A stretch of DNA of 64,000 bases, taken from positions 25,102 to 89,101 of the forward strand of contig JACCGJ010013886.1 of NCBI GenBank assembly GCA_013407085.1, in the 5' to 3' direction. Shown here piece by piece: positions 18,968-29,354 of the stretch. The DNA comes from Atriophallophorus winterbourni. Its lineage: Eukaryota > Platyhelminthes > Trematoda > Plagiorchiida > Microphallidae. The notes under the pieces are model-generated. The model had not been told where the DNA came from. It saw nothing but the letters and a program-made list of their open reading frames with translations, and did no database searches. A program made the position numbers and the translations under genes. The first letter of the stretch is position 1. Each line of letters begins with the position of its first letter.

Positions 18968-21748
18968 GTGTTGTACGCTAATGTGTGCAGCATAAGAAAT
19001 AAGTGGTCTGAACTTTCTCTTCGTGTAGCCGAGCTATACCCGAGGGTTATAGCGCTGTCTGAAACCTGGCTGTCTGCGGTTGATGTTGTGCCAGCTAGCA
19101 TCAGCGAACAGTATCTTGTCATCAGATGCGATAGACCTGGTGATAGAAGAGGCGGAGGCGTGGCACTTTTCCTTGAATATGGTCTACACAATACGGGTCC
19201 AGGGTTATCACTCGCTATTGAAAACGTCCAAGTTGTTACGAGTATCCTGACTTGCTACAAGTCATCGCTCGCAATTGCTTGTGTCTACGTCACTCCCAGT
19301 GCATCCATACAGGAGTTTACACAGCTTATTGAGACACTCGACGGTTTGTTTCACTCAGCTCACAGTGTACTTATCTTGGGTGATTTCAACCTCCCAGACA
19401 TAGATTGGCCTGTCCCCACTGGTCTAGTCACCCAGCAATCTGACACCTTTCTCGAATGGCTCCATAATCATGCGCTGCACCAGCATGTCAATGATCCTAC
19501 AAGGTTTCGCCATGGATGCACTCCATCCACTCTTGACTTGGTATTGTCGTCCCAGCTAGAAGCCATTAGTCATTTAAAGTACCTACCGCCGCTCGGCAAA
19601 AGTGATCACGTAATGATAAGCTTCGAAGCGATATTGCGTTTTCGAAAACCTTTCTCTCGTCCTAGACGCAATTTTAGGCGTGTAGACTGGGGTTTACTCT
19701 TGCAGTCTTCAAAATCTTCCCTTCAGTTATCTAGCGATTCAAATGTAAATGAAAACTGGGATAGAATTTCTAAGTATTTAAACGAGTTACAAGACAAGCA
19801 CGCTCCGCTGCAGTGTGTGAGAAGGCATCGAAGGCCACCCTGGTGGTCTCCTCGAGTCCGTAGGTCTACCCGTAAACGGGATCATCTATGGCGGCAATAT
19901 AAGCTATCCCTTACTTCTGGTTCTTGGGCCCGCTACAAAACCGCTCGGAATGCCTGTGTTAAATTACAACGTGTGCTCAAACAGCATTTTGAGTTATCTC
20001 TAGCTAGGGATGCTAAATCCAACCCGAAAAGGTTTTATAGCTACGCACAGTCAAAAGGAAAAACTAGGGAAAACATAGGGGATTTGAAACTGGAGGACGG
20101 AAAAGTTGCCGATACCGACCTGTCTAAGGCGACTGCCTTCTCAGGGTTTTTCAGTAGCGTTCAACGACGGGATAATTCTTCAAACGCACCGTCAGGTCTG
20201 CTTAACCTGACACCTGGTGTCCATGTATTAGATGAGTTGTCCTTCAATGAGGCTGAGGTGTTTGACGCACTTATCCATGTTCGGGTCAACAAATCTGAGG
20301 GACCAGACGGCATCTACTCAATTATGCTTAAAAATCTTGCCTCAGTTCTTGCCGAACCGTTTTGCCAGCTCTTTAATTCATGCCTGCAACTAGGAGTTGT
20401 TCCCAGTAAGTGGAGGGAAGCCATAGTCGTGCCAATACACAAAGGCGGTTGCAGGTCAACTGTTGGTAACTATAGACCGGTCAGCCTGACCAGCACCGTC
20501 TCGAAAGTAATGGAAAAACTGCTGCGTGATAAAATCTGCCAGCATCTTTGTCGGCATTCTCTGTTGAGTGTAACTCAGCATGGATTTCTTAAGGGTAGAT
20601 CCTGTCTGACTAACCTCCTTAGCTTTCTCAATACTGCCACTAAAAGGATGGATGAAGGGAAGCCTGTCGAAGCCCTCTACCTAGACTTCAGTAAGGCTTT
20701 CGATTCCGTAAATCACCGCCTTCTAGAGATTAAGCTAGCAGCCAAAGGCATACGGGGTAGTCTACTTGCTTGGATAAAGGCCTTCCTTACAGGTAGGACA
20801 TTCCGAGTGAGAGTAGGATGTACGCTGTCGAATCAAACCGACGTGATCAGTGGTGTACCCCAAGGTTCGGTACTTGGCCCTCTTCTATTCCTGATTTTCA
20901 TCGATGACTTGTCCTCTGAATTGAAGTGCCCATGCTTCATTTTCGCGGATGATGTGAAATTCATCGGATCAACGGATGAAGAGACCTTGATGCACGACCT
21001 TGAGCGGGTCATAAACTGGTCATACCAGTGGGATCTCCCACTGAACCTAAATAAGAGCCAACTCTTGTCAACACTAGTTGATAAGATTTCGGTCCAGGTG
21101 GCGGGGAATTCCCTCAGTGTTAACGCCACACAGTGTGTTAAGGATTTGGGTGTACTGGTTAGGGCTGACTTCAAATGGGAGGACCAATGTGCCGCTGCGG
21201 CTCAGCGTGCACGCAAGGTACTTTTTCGGCTGAAATCAGTGCTATCGAGCAGAAGACCCGATGTATTCCTGCCACTGTACAAGGCATTAGTTCGGCCGCA
21301 TCTTGAATACTGTGTTCAGGCGTGGTGTCCTCACTACAAAAAGGACATCCTTCGACTTGAAAGTGTGCAGCGCCTCGCAACTCGCATGATTGAAGGTCAG
21401 CGAGGGAAACCGTACGCTGTGCGCCTAATGTCTCTCGATCTTTTCTCCCTTAGGCGCCGTCGTTTAAGAGGTGACTTAATAGAAACCTTTAAGATCTTGA
21501 AGGGTTTGAGTGGCGTGCAAATGAACGACTTCTTTACCTTAAGTCCCGAGCTGGGCACCCGGGGCCACTCACTTAAAATTGCTAAGAAACGATGTCGGCT
21601 AGACTCCAGGAAACACTTTTTCAGCCTTAGGGTTGTTAACTTCTGGAACATTCTTCCAGAAGAACTTATATCCTGCAGTACCGTGTCTAGTTTTAAGCAG
21701 GGGTTGGACCGCAACTGGGGTAAGTTGTTTCCTGAATACTCGCCTTAA
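18968..21748 (+). CDS. CR1-like copy D ORF2: APE endonuclease-reverse transcriptase, intact
   Basis: A 926-codon open frame. Endonuclease: ANVCSIRNK, LSETWLS, GDFNLPDIDW, KSDHVM. Reverse transcriptase: [45 protein letters not shown], catalytic FADDVKF, then thumb (RPHLEYCVQAW) and C-terminus (RGHSLKIAKKRCRLDSRKHF). No ATG marks the start; the coordinate given is a GTG. The frame stays open upstream past the ORF1 stop at 18942-18944, so ORF2 overlaps the ORF1 end in another frame. That arrangement would fit frameshifting or re-initiation. All catalytic motifs visible in related LINE proteins are present. Confidence 0.9.
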   Translation: MLYANVCSIRNKWSELSLRVAELYPRVIALSETWLSAVDVVPASISEQYLVIRCDRPGDRRGGGVALFLEYGLHNTGPGLSLAIENVQVVTSILTCYKSSLAIACVYVTPSASIQEFTQLIETLDGLFHSAHSVLILGDFNLPDIDWPVPTGLVTQQSDTFLEWLHNHALHQHVNDPTRFRHGCTPSTLDLVLSSQLEAISHLKYLPPLGKSDHVMISFEAILRFRKPFSRPRRNFRRVDWGLLLQSSKSSLQLSSDSNVNENWDRISKYLNELQDKHAPLQCVRRHRRPPWWSPRVRRSTRKRDHLWRQYKLSLTSGSWARYKTARNACVKLQRVLKQHFELSLARDAKSNPKRFYSYAQSKGKTRENIGDLKLEDGKVADTDLSKATAFSGFFSSVQRRDNSSNAPSGLLNLTPGVHVLDELSFNEAEVFDALIHVRVNKSEGPDGIYSIMLKNLASVLAEPFCQLFNSCLQLGVVPSKWREAIVVPIHKGGCRSTVGNYRPVSLTSTVSKVMEKLLRDKICQHLCRHSLLSVTQHGFLKGRSCLTNLLSFLNTATKRMDEGKPVEALYLDFSKAFDSVNHRLLEIKLAAKGIRGSLLAWIKAFLTGRTFRVRVGCTLSNQTDVISGVPQGSVLGPLLFLIFIDDLSSELKCPCFIFADDVKFIGSTDEETLMHDLERVINWSYQWDLPLNLNKSQLLSTLVDKISVQVAGNSLSVNATQCVKDLGVLVRADFKWEDQCAAAAQRARKVLFRLKSVLSSRRPDVFLPLYKALVRPHLEYCVQAWCPHYKKDILRLESVQRLATRMIEGQRGKPYAVRLMSLDLFSLRRRRLRGDLIETFKILKGLSGVQMNDFFTLSPELGTRGHSLKIAKKRCRLDSRKHFFSLRVVNFWNILPEELISCSTVSSFKQGLDRNWGKLFPEYSP

Positions 21749-22319
21749 TTGCTTTACAAGCTTAGGTTTTTCATCTTTTAGCGTTATCCCGTAAATATAG
21801 TGAGGGCTAGAGTTCTCTGTGCTTTTTAATTTTTATTATACACAATGCTACTTCAGCTAACCTCTCACCGTGCTGGTGAAGAGAAACTGCTTTTTCTTTT
21901 TCCAGCATCGGCTATAACGCGGTGCTTCCTAAGTTCAACCCGGATAATCTCTTGGCATCGCGATCGTCGAGGATATCCAAATCACAATAAGAATAAACGT
22001 TTTGGCAGTGGTGGGTGCTTCTCTACAGCTTTCCACCGAAAGAAATTCTGGACGCTCGATTGGCTTGTTAGCCACATACTGTCCTGTGCAAACTGAACTG
22101 ATATTTGAATTTGCGCATCTTTCATCTTTGAGGTCAGGTCAGGTCGGGTTCATGTTGTGCTGGTCAAACATGTGACTAACAGTTAGCGTGCCCAGAATTT
22201 ACGGTATGCGCTTGAGCACCATATACTGAAAATATCAGACATTTAGATATTCAACTTTACCCTTACTATTGAACTATTGAATACCCGAAAGTTAAGATAT
22301 TTCAATAGTTTATTACGCT

Positions 22320-23028
22320 ATAAGAAGCTAAGAGCGTGTACAAACCGCATGGTTGATTGAGCGATTGGACGAAATAGCAAAGAAAGACATGTATCAGTTT
22401 CCTGGGCCTTTTAACGGGCCACATTAGCGTTTAGCCTGCACCATCAATGTATTTTTTGGCATTCCTGTATGTTGGGTGTCAACCCGGGACACATCTACAA
22501 CCACATCCTCCGGAACAGGTTCAGTTGAAACCGCGTGCGTTCGGACATCCGATACTGGGATCTGGAAGAGCAATAAAACGTAATGAGTTAGCGGGGTTAT
22601 GACGAAAATGCAAATGGTACAGAAAAAGAAATTATAGAGCTAGTGAATTTCAAAAAAATGCGGTAGGGGTTGTGATAAAATTAAAAATAGTGTTCACGGG
22701 GTTCAGGTGTTTTGGGAGTTGGAGATTTCATGGAGGTGGGAATAGAGGAGACTTTTGAAGGAAGCGGTTTCAAAAAGTGTGCCGGGGAGAGTGTTCCACT
22801 GACTGCAAACTCTCACGGAGGAAAAGCTCTGTCGACATTCAAGCCTGCTCTGTTTATTTAACAGTTTGAGCTCATGTCCTCGGCGGTTAGTGGTCAGGGA
22901 GGGGACGAATAGGGAGTTGCATTGATGGGAGGGGTTAGTCAAGATCTGGTGGGTTAGTAACATGCCACCGCGTTGAAGACAATAGGTAACGGAGAATATA
23001 TCTAAACTTCGTAACCTTTCTTCTTCTT
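22320..23028 (-). pseudogene. CR1-like ORF2 C-terminal fragment plus 3' UTR (copy F)
   Basis: From 23028 downward the translation reads RLRSLDIFSVTY, then the open stretch 22963-22703 (RRGHELKLLNKQSRLECRQSF, VCSQWNTLPG), the terminal domain of CR1-like ORF2. A 3' UTR of about 380 bp follows, with a degenerate TGGCCCGTTAAAAGGCC box near 22407. The tail near 22300-22320 carries CAATAGTTTATT-type repeats. All upstream domains are missing. Confidence 0.72.
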
Positions 23029-23034
23029 CTGAAT

Positions 23035-24680
23035 AGACGGCAGGAGGACTACAGTCCGTGAAAGCCGCTTCACCTCCCGGGTCTCTGCTATCTCAGCGTA
23101 GATTCCTCACGAGGAGTTACTGAGCTGAAAGAGTAGGCGAATCGCGCAGGATAGCGGGAAGTTCACCGTCCAATATGCGTTTAAACTGCTCTTCGGTGAC
23201 TGCCCCAATTGCATCAGCGGAGAGTGCATTCCAAATATTGACCACTCTGGTCGACAGAGTAAACGATGGCTTCAGGTGTTCCATTCGGCGCTTCTGCAAC
23301 TTCAGCGAATGACCTCTAGTTCTGGAGTCCGTGGATACCGAAAAGAATTGTTGAAGTTCCGTTCCGTAATATCCAAGCAGGATTCTCCGCGTGACCAGCA
23401 AATCATATCACATTCTTCGATATTCCAGTGGGAAAAGTTTGAGTTCCCGCAATCGGTCGTCATAGGAAATACGAAACATACCCCTCACGCACTTGGTAGC
23501 CCTCCTTTGGACGTTTTTCAGTCGATCCTTCTCCCCTTCGGTTAACGGATAGTTCACCGGAAGCCTAAATTCTAATATTGGTCTGATGTGAGAGCTATAC
23601 AGAACTTGAAAAACTTTGGGATTTATCTCTAAGAAGGATCGTCTCAATGCCCACCACATGCGGCTGGCAGAACCGACCTTTCTGACAGTATCCTCCGCAG
23701 TTTTGAGGGATGAAGTTACCATCACCCCCAAATCTCGCTCTACATCAACTATCCTGAGACCATGGCCCTCCAAATGATATGCATCTCGCATGTTGTTGCT
23801 CCCGATGTGCATGATAGCACACTTCTTTTCATTAATCGGGAGCATCCATCCGTCAGTCCAATTCCGAAGTTCATTCAAATCATTTTGCAAGTGGGAAGCG
23901 TCAGTGGCAGTCGTGACAGAAGCCCACACCTTCAGATCATCTGCAAATAAGAGACAACCACTGTTCAGAATACCGGGAAGGTCACTCACATAGAGTTTGA
24001 ACAAGGTTGGCCTCAGAACGGATCCTTGTGGTACACCAGAAGTGGGGATAAAGAATGCAGATCTGGCCCCATTGACTTCAACGAGGTTTCGCCTTCCGAT
24101 AAGAAAATCCTCAATCCAAGCAAGCAAAGAAGTCTCTATTCCAGACATTCTTAGTTTCCAAATAAGCCTCTGATGTGGAACACGGTCGAATGCTTTACTG
24201 AAGTCGATGAAGACTACATCAACTGGTACACCAGCGTCAAGGCTTCCGCACCAATGTTCTCGGGCGGTCAGTAAATTGGAGATACATGAGCAGCCTTCCG
24301 TGAAGCCGTGTTGGGCATTCGAGCATTGTCGGGTCTCGCGCATATACTGTTCTAACTTATCCTTTACAATCCGTTCCAGCAATTTGCCTACGACAGACGT
24401 AAGTGTAACAGGACGGTAATTGACAGGATCTGATAAACTCCCACCTTTGAACATCGGCTTTACTATACCCATTTTCCAATCCTCTGGTAGACGTCCCGAA
24501 TTGATTGAAATTTGGAATATAGCGGCTAAAGGTGAACTGATGATCCTTGATAAAGGTTTTAATATGGCAGGGTGAATACCATCAGGATCTGGAGATGTCT
24601 GTACCTTTAGATGTTTATTGAGGATTCGCACCATGTCAGCCGTGATCTCAAAATTGGCCATTACTTCCGTCGCCGATATT
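23035..24680 (-). pseudogene. 5'-truncated CR1-like reverse transcriptase (copy E)
   Basis: Same subfamily as 7000-8488. From 24680 down: [59 protein letters not shown], catalytic LLFADDLKVWASV, thumb (RPILEFRLPV, NVQRRATKCVRGM), then after a frameshift near 23405 the C-terminus (RTRGHSLKLQKR, TRVVNIWNAL). The RT palm is a single open run, so decay is modest. The endonuclease is missing, and the 5' break falls at nearly the same point as in copy C. Confidence 0.82.
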
Positions 24681-24815
24681 TGTTTGCGCATACCAGGGAC
24701 AAGCTTTTTCGCATGTTGCTGGGCGTTTTTGAGAAGGGACACATCTTTGCGTAGCCAAGGCTGTCTAGCCTGTACAGCGTATTCCAAGTGTGGACGCATG
24801 TATACGTTCAGCATT
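24681..24815 (-). pseudogene. CR1-like thumb fragment fused in frame to copy E
   Basis: Codons upstream of copy E read LNVYMRPHLEYAVQARQPWL, then a degenerate QQHAKKLVPGMR. This is the thumb region of another CR1-like ORF2. It continues in frame into the RT domain of copy E, producing an artificial chimeric 476-codon frame (24838-23408). Copy E evidently inserted into an older element here. A plus-strand element begins at about 24815, head to head. Confidence 0.65.
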
Positions 24816-25760
24816 GTCGGGAAGAGAAATCGGAGCAACTACAAAATGTCGAGAGCGAAACGGACCTTGGAATCATTATGCAGCGGGACCTAGGCTGCTC
24901 TCGTCATTGCTGCAAGGCTGCTGGAACGGCAAACCGAAATCTAGGATTTCTTAGACGAGCCTTCGGACATTTTCACGCACAGATCCTGCCACGTTTGTTG
25001 ACAGCCTATGTTCGTCCATCGCTGGAATACTCTGTCTGCGCATGGAGTCCATGGCTAAAGAAGGATATACAGCAACTAAAGCAACCTCAACGCAGAGCTA
25101 CCAAGTTTATTCGAGGTTTGTCCAGTACAGCATATGAAGAACGTCTGAGAAGATGTAATCTCTTTTCCCTGAAATACCTTCGTCTGCGGGGAGATCTGAT
25201 TTTCACATTCCGTGCACTTACTGAAATCAATCATCCATGCAGGAATATGTTTATCTTGTCTCCTCTTGTCAATCACCGTGGACATAATCTCAAGCTCTCA
25301 CACCAAATCAGCCGGTTAAATTGCCGCAGTAATTTTTTAACGCTTCGAATTACGCGAGTATGGAACGCACTGCCGGCAACCGTTGTAAACTCCCAATCAG
25401 TCTCAACCTTTAAACAACGCTTGGACACACATATGAAAGGGTGTTTATTCTGCGTGACATTTTTTCTTCTGTATTCACACCGATTATAATGCGTTCCAAG
25501 TTTCCCATTCTTTCAGACTCACTATTTCCCGTGTCTCGAGTCGATCTCCTACCCGTACAAATGCCACAAGAATCCCGGAAAGGTCTAACACAACCCCGAA
25601 GCCTCCCTATTTTCAAGCTACTGCCTAGCGAACTCAGGAAGACGCAACTCCAAAGCGAGTGTGGCCCGCTATAAGGCCTTCCCGCAGCCGTACTGATTAT
25701 ACTGACCAATTTATTCCCTCGAACCCCATTCTGACGTTTTTTCTTTATCCTATATATAGT
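24815..25760 (+). pseudogene. CR1-like ORF2 C-terminal third plus 3' UTR (copy G)
   Basis: The open stretch to 25489 encodes the region after the catalytic motif (DLGIIMQRDLGCS), the thumb (RPSLEYSVCAWSPWL, QPQRRATKFIRGL) and the terminal block (RGHNLKLSHQISRLNCRSNF). The 3' UTR holds the GTGTGGCCCGCTATAAGGCC box at about 25658, as in copies A and B. It is 5'-truncated with no internal stop in the preserved part. The tail merges with TATATATAG repeats near 25750. Confidence 0.78.
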
Positions 25761-25769
25761 ATATATATC

Positions 25770-26150
25770 GTTCAGCAGCCAAGAGCTGTATCTGCTCCTC
25801 CCCAGCTTGCACGATGCTTTACACAATGCCTCCAATGTGAGCGGTCAAGAGCAAGTTCTTCCCACTGGCCGGGTCAATGCCAAGAGCTTTCATATCTCTT
25901 TTGCAAACGTCTTTGTACCGCAAGTGCGGTCTGCCCAATGGTCGACTTCTTAATTGCAACTCACCATAGAGTAGATCTTCTTGAATACGACCATTTTCCA
26001 TTCTGTAGACATGACTAAGCCGGCGCAGGCCGCACTGTCGCAATAGGGTGAACATGCTATGTAGATCAGCTTTTGAAAGCCCTTCAGCATTAGTCACTCT
26101 GTCCATCCACGATATGTTCAAGATATGACGGATGCTTCGTAGATGGTTTC
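25770..26150 (-). pseudogene. LINE ORF2 C-terminal fragment, YKDVCKRDMKAL type
   Basis: Minus-strand codons read ISWMDRVTNAEGLSKADL, RLSHVYRMENGRI, LLYGELQLRSRPLGRP and RYKDVCKRDMKALGIDPAS. This is the conserved C-terminal segment of a widespread metazoan LINE group distinct from the CR1-like copies. Related fragments lie at 34285-34640, 44370-45160 and 43500-44060. A frameshift near 25830 interrupts it. A weak further piece may lie at 26600-26740 on the same strand. Confidence 0.7.
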
Positions 26151-26159
26151 ATACATACA

Positions 26160-27600
26160 TAATTTTTAGACGCACTATTGAAAGGACCGAGTTACTGAAA
26201 AGCATTTTAAAACATTCCTCTTGACCAACAAATTTCAACGACAAAGTATAACATTTCTTCATATGTCTAAATTTCAAAGACAAAAAATAATCACTATAAC
26301 TCTGCAGTTGTTCGAATTATTCGATTCGACACTCCTACAAGTAATTCCTTTTTTCTTCCTCATATCTGTCTAGGCCTGGGCAACCTGACAGTATCTTAGC
26401 CCACGATCAGTCTATGACTGTGCGGCACTTTGCCTGAATCAGGCTTGTGCTTCAATCCCATACCATACAAGTAAATCCGAGTCTGGAGGAAAGAGGAACC
26501 GTCTGTCTGATGTCAACATGCTCTGTAGACCAATTAAAAAGACACCGAGGGTATGTTCGAGGTGGTATGAAAAGCATTCAGATTCAGATGGGGGCCTACG
26601 CAGATGGTCCATTTTTGCTACCATACAGCAACGGGTTTCAGTACGCACGCGCTGTATACCGTTATTTTTATATTCATGGCCAGCTTGCGATTGCCCCGCA
26701 TATACAGGACAAGGTGTCAGTTTCTCTGCTAGTCCGCTTACTTATCTCACCCAAGCAAAAGGTTATGTGCGTTATTCCGAGCAACATAAGTGAAGTAATT
26801 TGCGGTCAGTTTTCACTAGTCATGCCATGGCAATACAGTCTTTTTACTAAGGAACTTCAATTTTGTTTATGCTGATTATCAGCTGGAACTCATTTTATAC
26901 TGACGAAGAACGGTTTATCAATGGCTGATTCTTCTCTACTTAGTGATCAATGGCAGTTGAATTCTCGGTAAACAAGATGTCACGGGTCACACATTCCATG
27001 CCTCGATTTGTGCTCAAACGACTCAAATTAAAAAGCTTGTCGTCGCATCGCATGCGTCAATAAATGCCTTAAATCAGCTATAAAGCAAAGATAATCCTTG
27101 ACAGCGAGTGTACAATAAGACATCCTTGGTTAACGCCTGTAAATTTCAAAAGCTTCTGAATTGCAACCGTGAGAGTGGACTGAACCCATCTGCACCTATT
27201 TGCACACATTTCCGTCATATCTCCTAGTAAATTTGCACTGAATTACCACCGCTACTGAACTGCATCCTTAAGCATGAGTGACTCACACTGCCGTATTAAG
27301 TTGACTTTCATGTGTCTCTCGGTTTGGATAACCTGACTGTATCTTTGCCGACGTGCAGTCTTCGACTGTGCGGTACTTTGCCTGGATCAGTTTCGTGATT
27401 TCATACACAAATACATACTGATTTCCCAAATTCTGATGTATCATTCAAACCGTCGGTTTTACTCCATACACGTGTTTCTTATTCGAAGACCTCGTTGAGT
27501 GGCATTAAATCCATTTAAGATAGTTATCACCGTAAACACAGAATGAACAGCTGTTTTAAGACTAGTGTAACAGTTCACTCATTTGACTTCTTCAACTCGC
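26160..27600. other. Intergenic DNA with partial SINE-like copies
   Basis: No gene is seen. Partial plus-strand copies of the dispersed repeat described at 27612-27841 lie at about 26356-26466 and 27319-27400. An open frame at 26447-26875 crosses one repeat and has no recognisable domain. Confidence 0.5.
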
Positions 27601-27611
27601 CGTTCTTCTGC

Positions 27612-27841
27612 ACGGATGTGCAATCGTGCAGCATTTATGTGCTGTGCGGCTAACATCGTGCTAAATTGATTGGCCAACGGTAGTGAGCTGCATGCTGAAA
27701 CAAGCTTGAGTCTCACTACCATTTCTATTTTATTTCCCCCTCATATCTGTCTAGGCCTGGGCAACCTGACAGTATCTTAGCCCACGTGCAGTCTCTGACT
27801 GTGCGGCACTTTGTCTGGATCAGGCTTGTGCTTTCATACAT
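27612..27841. repeat. SINE-like dispersed repeat, full-length copy
   Basis: A roughly 230-bp unit running from GGATGTGCAATCGTGCAG to GGATCAGGCTTGTGC. Other copies: 26356-26466, 27319-27400 and 27850-27951 (partial), 29550-29615 (reverse, partial), 37877-38100, 48249-48450 (reverse), 51735-51930, 54540-54810 (reverse) and 55040-55243 (reverse, diverged). The GGCTTGTGC end is often next to a simple repeat such as (TTCA)n or (CATAC)n. Read in reverse, AGGCAAAGTGCC near one end resembles a pol III A box, but no good B box is seen, so the class is uncertain. Confidence 0.7.
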
Positions 27842-27972
27842 ATATATCTGTAACAAGCCTGGGCGACCTGACAGTATCTTAGCCCACATGCAGTCCCTAG
27901 CTGTGGGGCCGGGACCAGGCTTGTGCTTCAATTCATGCCATACATATCTACATACATAAAAACATACATACA

Positions 27973-28012
<40 letters not shown>
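27973..28012. repeat. (TA)n microsatellite
   Basis: About 40 bp of alternating TA, flanked by CATACATA-type repeats at 27945-27972, next to SINE-like copies. Confidence 0.9.
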
Positions 28013-28014
<2 letters not shown>

Positions 28015-28129
28015 CACAATCATTTAAAAATGAAAAAGTGCCACCCGGCAATGCACGAGAAAAAGAAAGAAAAAAAAGTACAATATGAGGGGGAATTTTT
28101 TTGTCCATTGTTCCACATGTCGATTTTTT

Positions 28130-28650
28130 CACAAAGTTGAGGGGGGAACACAAAATAGAATGCACTCTCTCCACTGTTGCCGGTTCTCAGCCATCGTCGA
28201 CAGCGTGTCAAGCCACAGACACTCACTATCCCTTGGACCCCACCCAGGAAGCCGCGTTCGTCCGACCCGAGCTAAACCCGACGTCAAGCGTTTTAAGGCC
28301 TTCTTCCAGGTCAGCGGTTGTCCACCTGAACACCGCCGCCAGCCTGGGCCAACCGACACACGCAGCGCGCGGAAGGGTAGGCGCTCAGGCTTCATTCTCA
28401 AGACATGCCCTAGCCAGCGGAGACGGGAACGGTCGATTAGGTCTCGTAGCATCAGGCTGTTCACACCTAGAACACGGTGCCTCACTTCAACGTTGCTAGT
28501 GCGGTGTTGCCACCACACTCGTGCAAGCCTCCGTAAACATCGATGTTCAAACACCTCCAAGCGCTGGAGCTCCTCTGCGCGTACTGCCCAGCTCTCGCAC
28601 CCGTAAAGCAAGACCGACCTGACTGAGGCCAGGTAAACTCTCCCCTTGAG
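28130..28650 (-). pseudogene. RTE-like LINE ORF C-terminal fragment
   Basis: The minus-strand translation reads LKGRVYLASVRSVLLYGCES, then VFEHRCLRRLARVWWQHRTS, VEVRHRVLG and RLRWLGHVLRM. This is the conserved C-terminal part of RTE-clade reverse transcriptase proteins common in trematodes. The frame is open but lacks the endonuclease and the catalytic YADD part, so it is a 5'-truncated copy. It sits about 150 bp upstream of the OCIA-domain coding exon, probably in its first intron or promoter region. Confidence 0.78.
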
Positions 28651-28802
28651 TCTCAAACATACCTGAATGCATGCATACATATCTACATACATATATACAT
28701 TCTGTTCTTATCCTAAATGGCTTTTAAACCTATTAATAATTCAACGTTGTTTCTGTTTGTTCACAGTGATTTGCAATATTTCTGTATTATTTTTATAGCG
28801 GG

Positions 28803-29354
28803 ATGGAAAAGAATACACCACAGTTAACAGAGGAGGATATTGTGACCTTGCGTCGGTGCCAGAGTTTATCGTTTTGGCGCTCCAGTCTTCCAATGACTGC
28901 CGCTTTTGTCGCTGTGGTTGGCTTTGCTAACGGCAAGGGATATTTCACCAATCGACGAAAACTTCTGATCCCAAGCTATTTGCTGGCTGTTTCTACGGGA
29001 TACGTCCTGGGTAAAGTTTTTTACGTGAAAAAGTGTACACAAATGTTCATGGAACTGAACGATAGTCGTATCAAAGATTATCTGCTCGGTATGACCCGAG
29101 GGACCATGGGTCACCAGCCTGCAGTTTTTAACACGCCAGTTACACAGCCAACAGATCAGTCACCATCCGAAACGTACGGCAAAGTCTTGAGTAATGACGA
29201 CGCCTCGATCCAAAGCAGCAGTCGAGCGTCAGTTCCACAAACTTCAGATGAATCCCCCCAACCGTTGGAGTCGAATCGACCACCATCCTTCTTTTCTGAT
29301 GATCGACCTATGGGATCTTATCAATTCGATGATATCTATCGACCTCGGGACTGA
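28803..29354 (+). CDS. OCIAD1: OCIA domain-containing protein (OCIAD1-like)
   Basis: A 183-aa protein in one coding exon. Residues about 8-92 match the OCIA domain: LTEEDIVTLRRCQSLSFWRS, a hydrophobic helical segment (LPMTAAFVAVVGFANGKG), PSYLLAVSTGYVLGKVFYVK and KCTQMFMEL. The two hydrophobic helices fit the membrane-associated family found at mitochondria and endosomes. The rest is a low-complexity, serine/proline-rich tail ending QFDDIYRPRD. A splice acceptor (TTTTATAG) ends at 28798, so the start codon lies 4 nt into the exon and a 5' non-coding exon is likely upstream. An AATAAA at about 30122 could be a distant poly-A signal. OCIAD1 and OCIAD2 cannot be told apart from this alone. Confidence 0.85.
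   Translation: MEKNTPQLTEEDIVTLRRCQSLSFWRSSLPMTAAFVAVVGFANGKGYFTNRRKLLIPSYLLAVSTGYVLGKVFYVKKCTQMFMELNDSRIKDYLLGMTRGTMGHQPAVFNTPVTQPTDQSPSETYGKVLSNDDASIQSSSRASVPQTSDESPQPLESNRPPSFFSDDRPMGSYQFDDIYRPRD

Larger units (their letters stand above)
17941..22095 (+). mobile_element. CR1-like retrotransposon with both ORFs open (copy D)
   Basis: The best preserved element in the window: short 5' leader, ORF1 (18057-18944), ORF2 (to 21748) and a 3' UTR of about 350 bp ending near 22095. A minus-strand relative of its 3' half lies at 61290-62180, and isolated 3'-UTR scraps lie at 93-150 and 6600-6690, so the family is dispersed. No frame break was seen in either ORF, which makes recent activity plausible. 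It lies directly beyond the gypsy fragment. Confidence 0.85.

Noticed and set aside
21872..21893. CTGGTGAAGAGAAAC in the copy D 3' UTR as another hammerhead core
   Set aside because: There is no stem II between the CTGGTGA and GAAA elements and no matching stem I.
23408..24838. A novel 476-aa host reverse transcriptase-like gene
   Set aside because: It is a chance in-frame fusion of two LINE fragments; the C-terminus is frameshifted.
26447..26875. A 142-codon open frame as a gene
   Set aside because: Begins inside a SINE-like copy and runs antisense to a weak LINE relic; no domain.
27612..27841. A tRNA gene or tRNA-derived head in the SINE-like repeat
   Set aside because: Only an A-box-like string is seen; there is no cloverleaf and no GGTTCGANNCC box.
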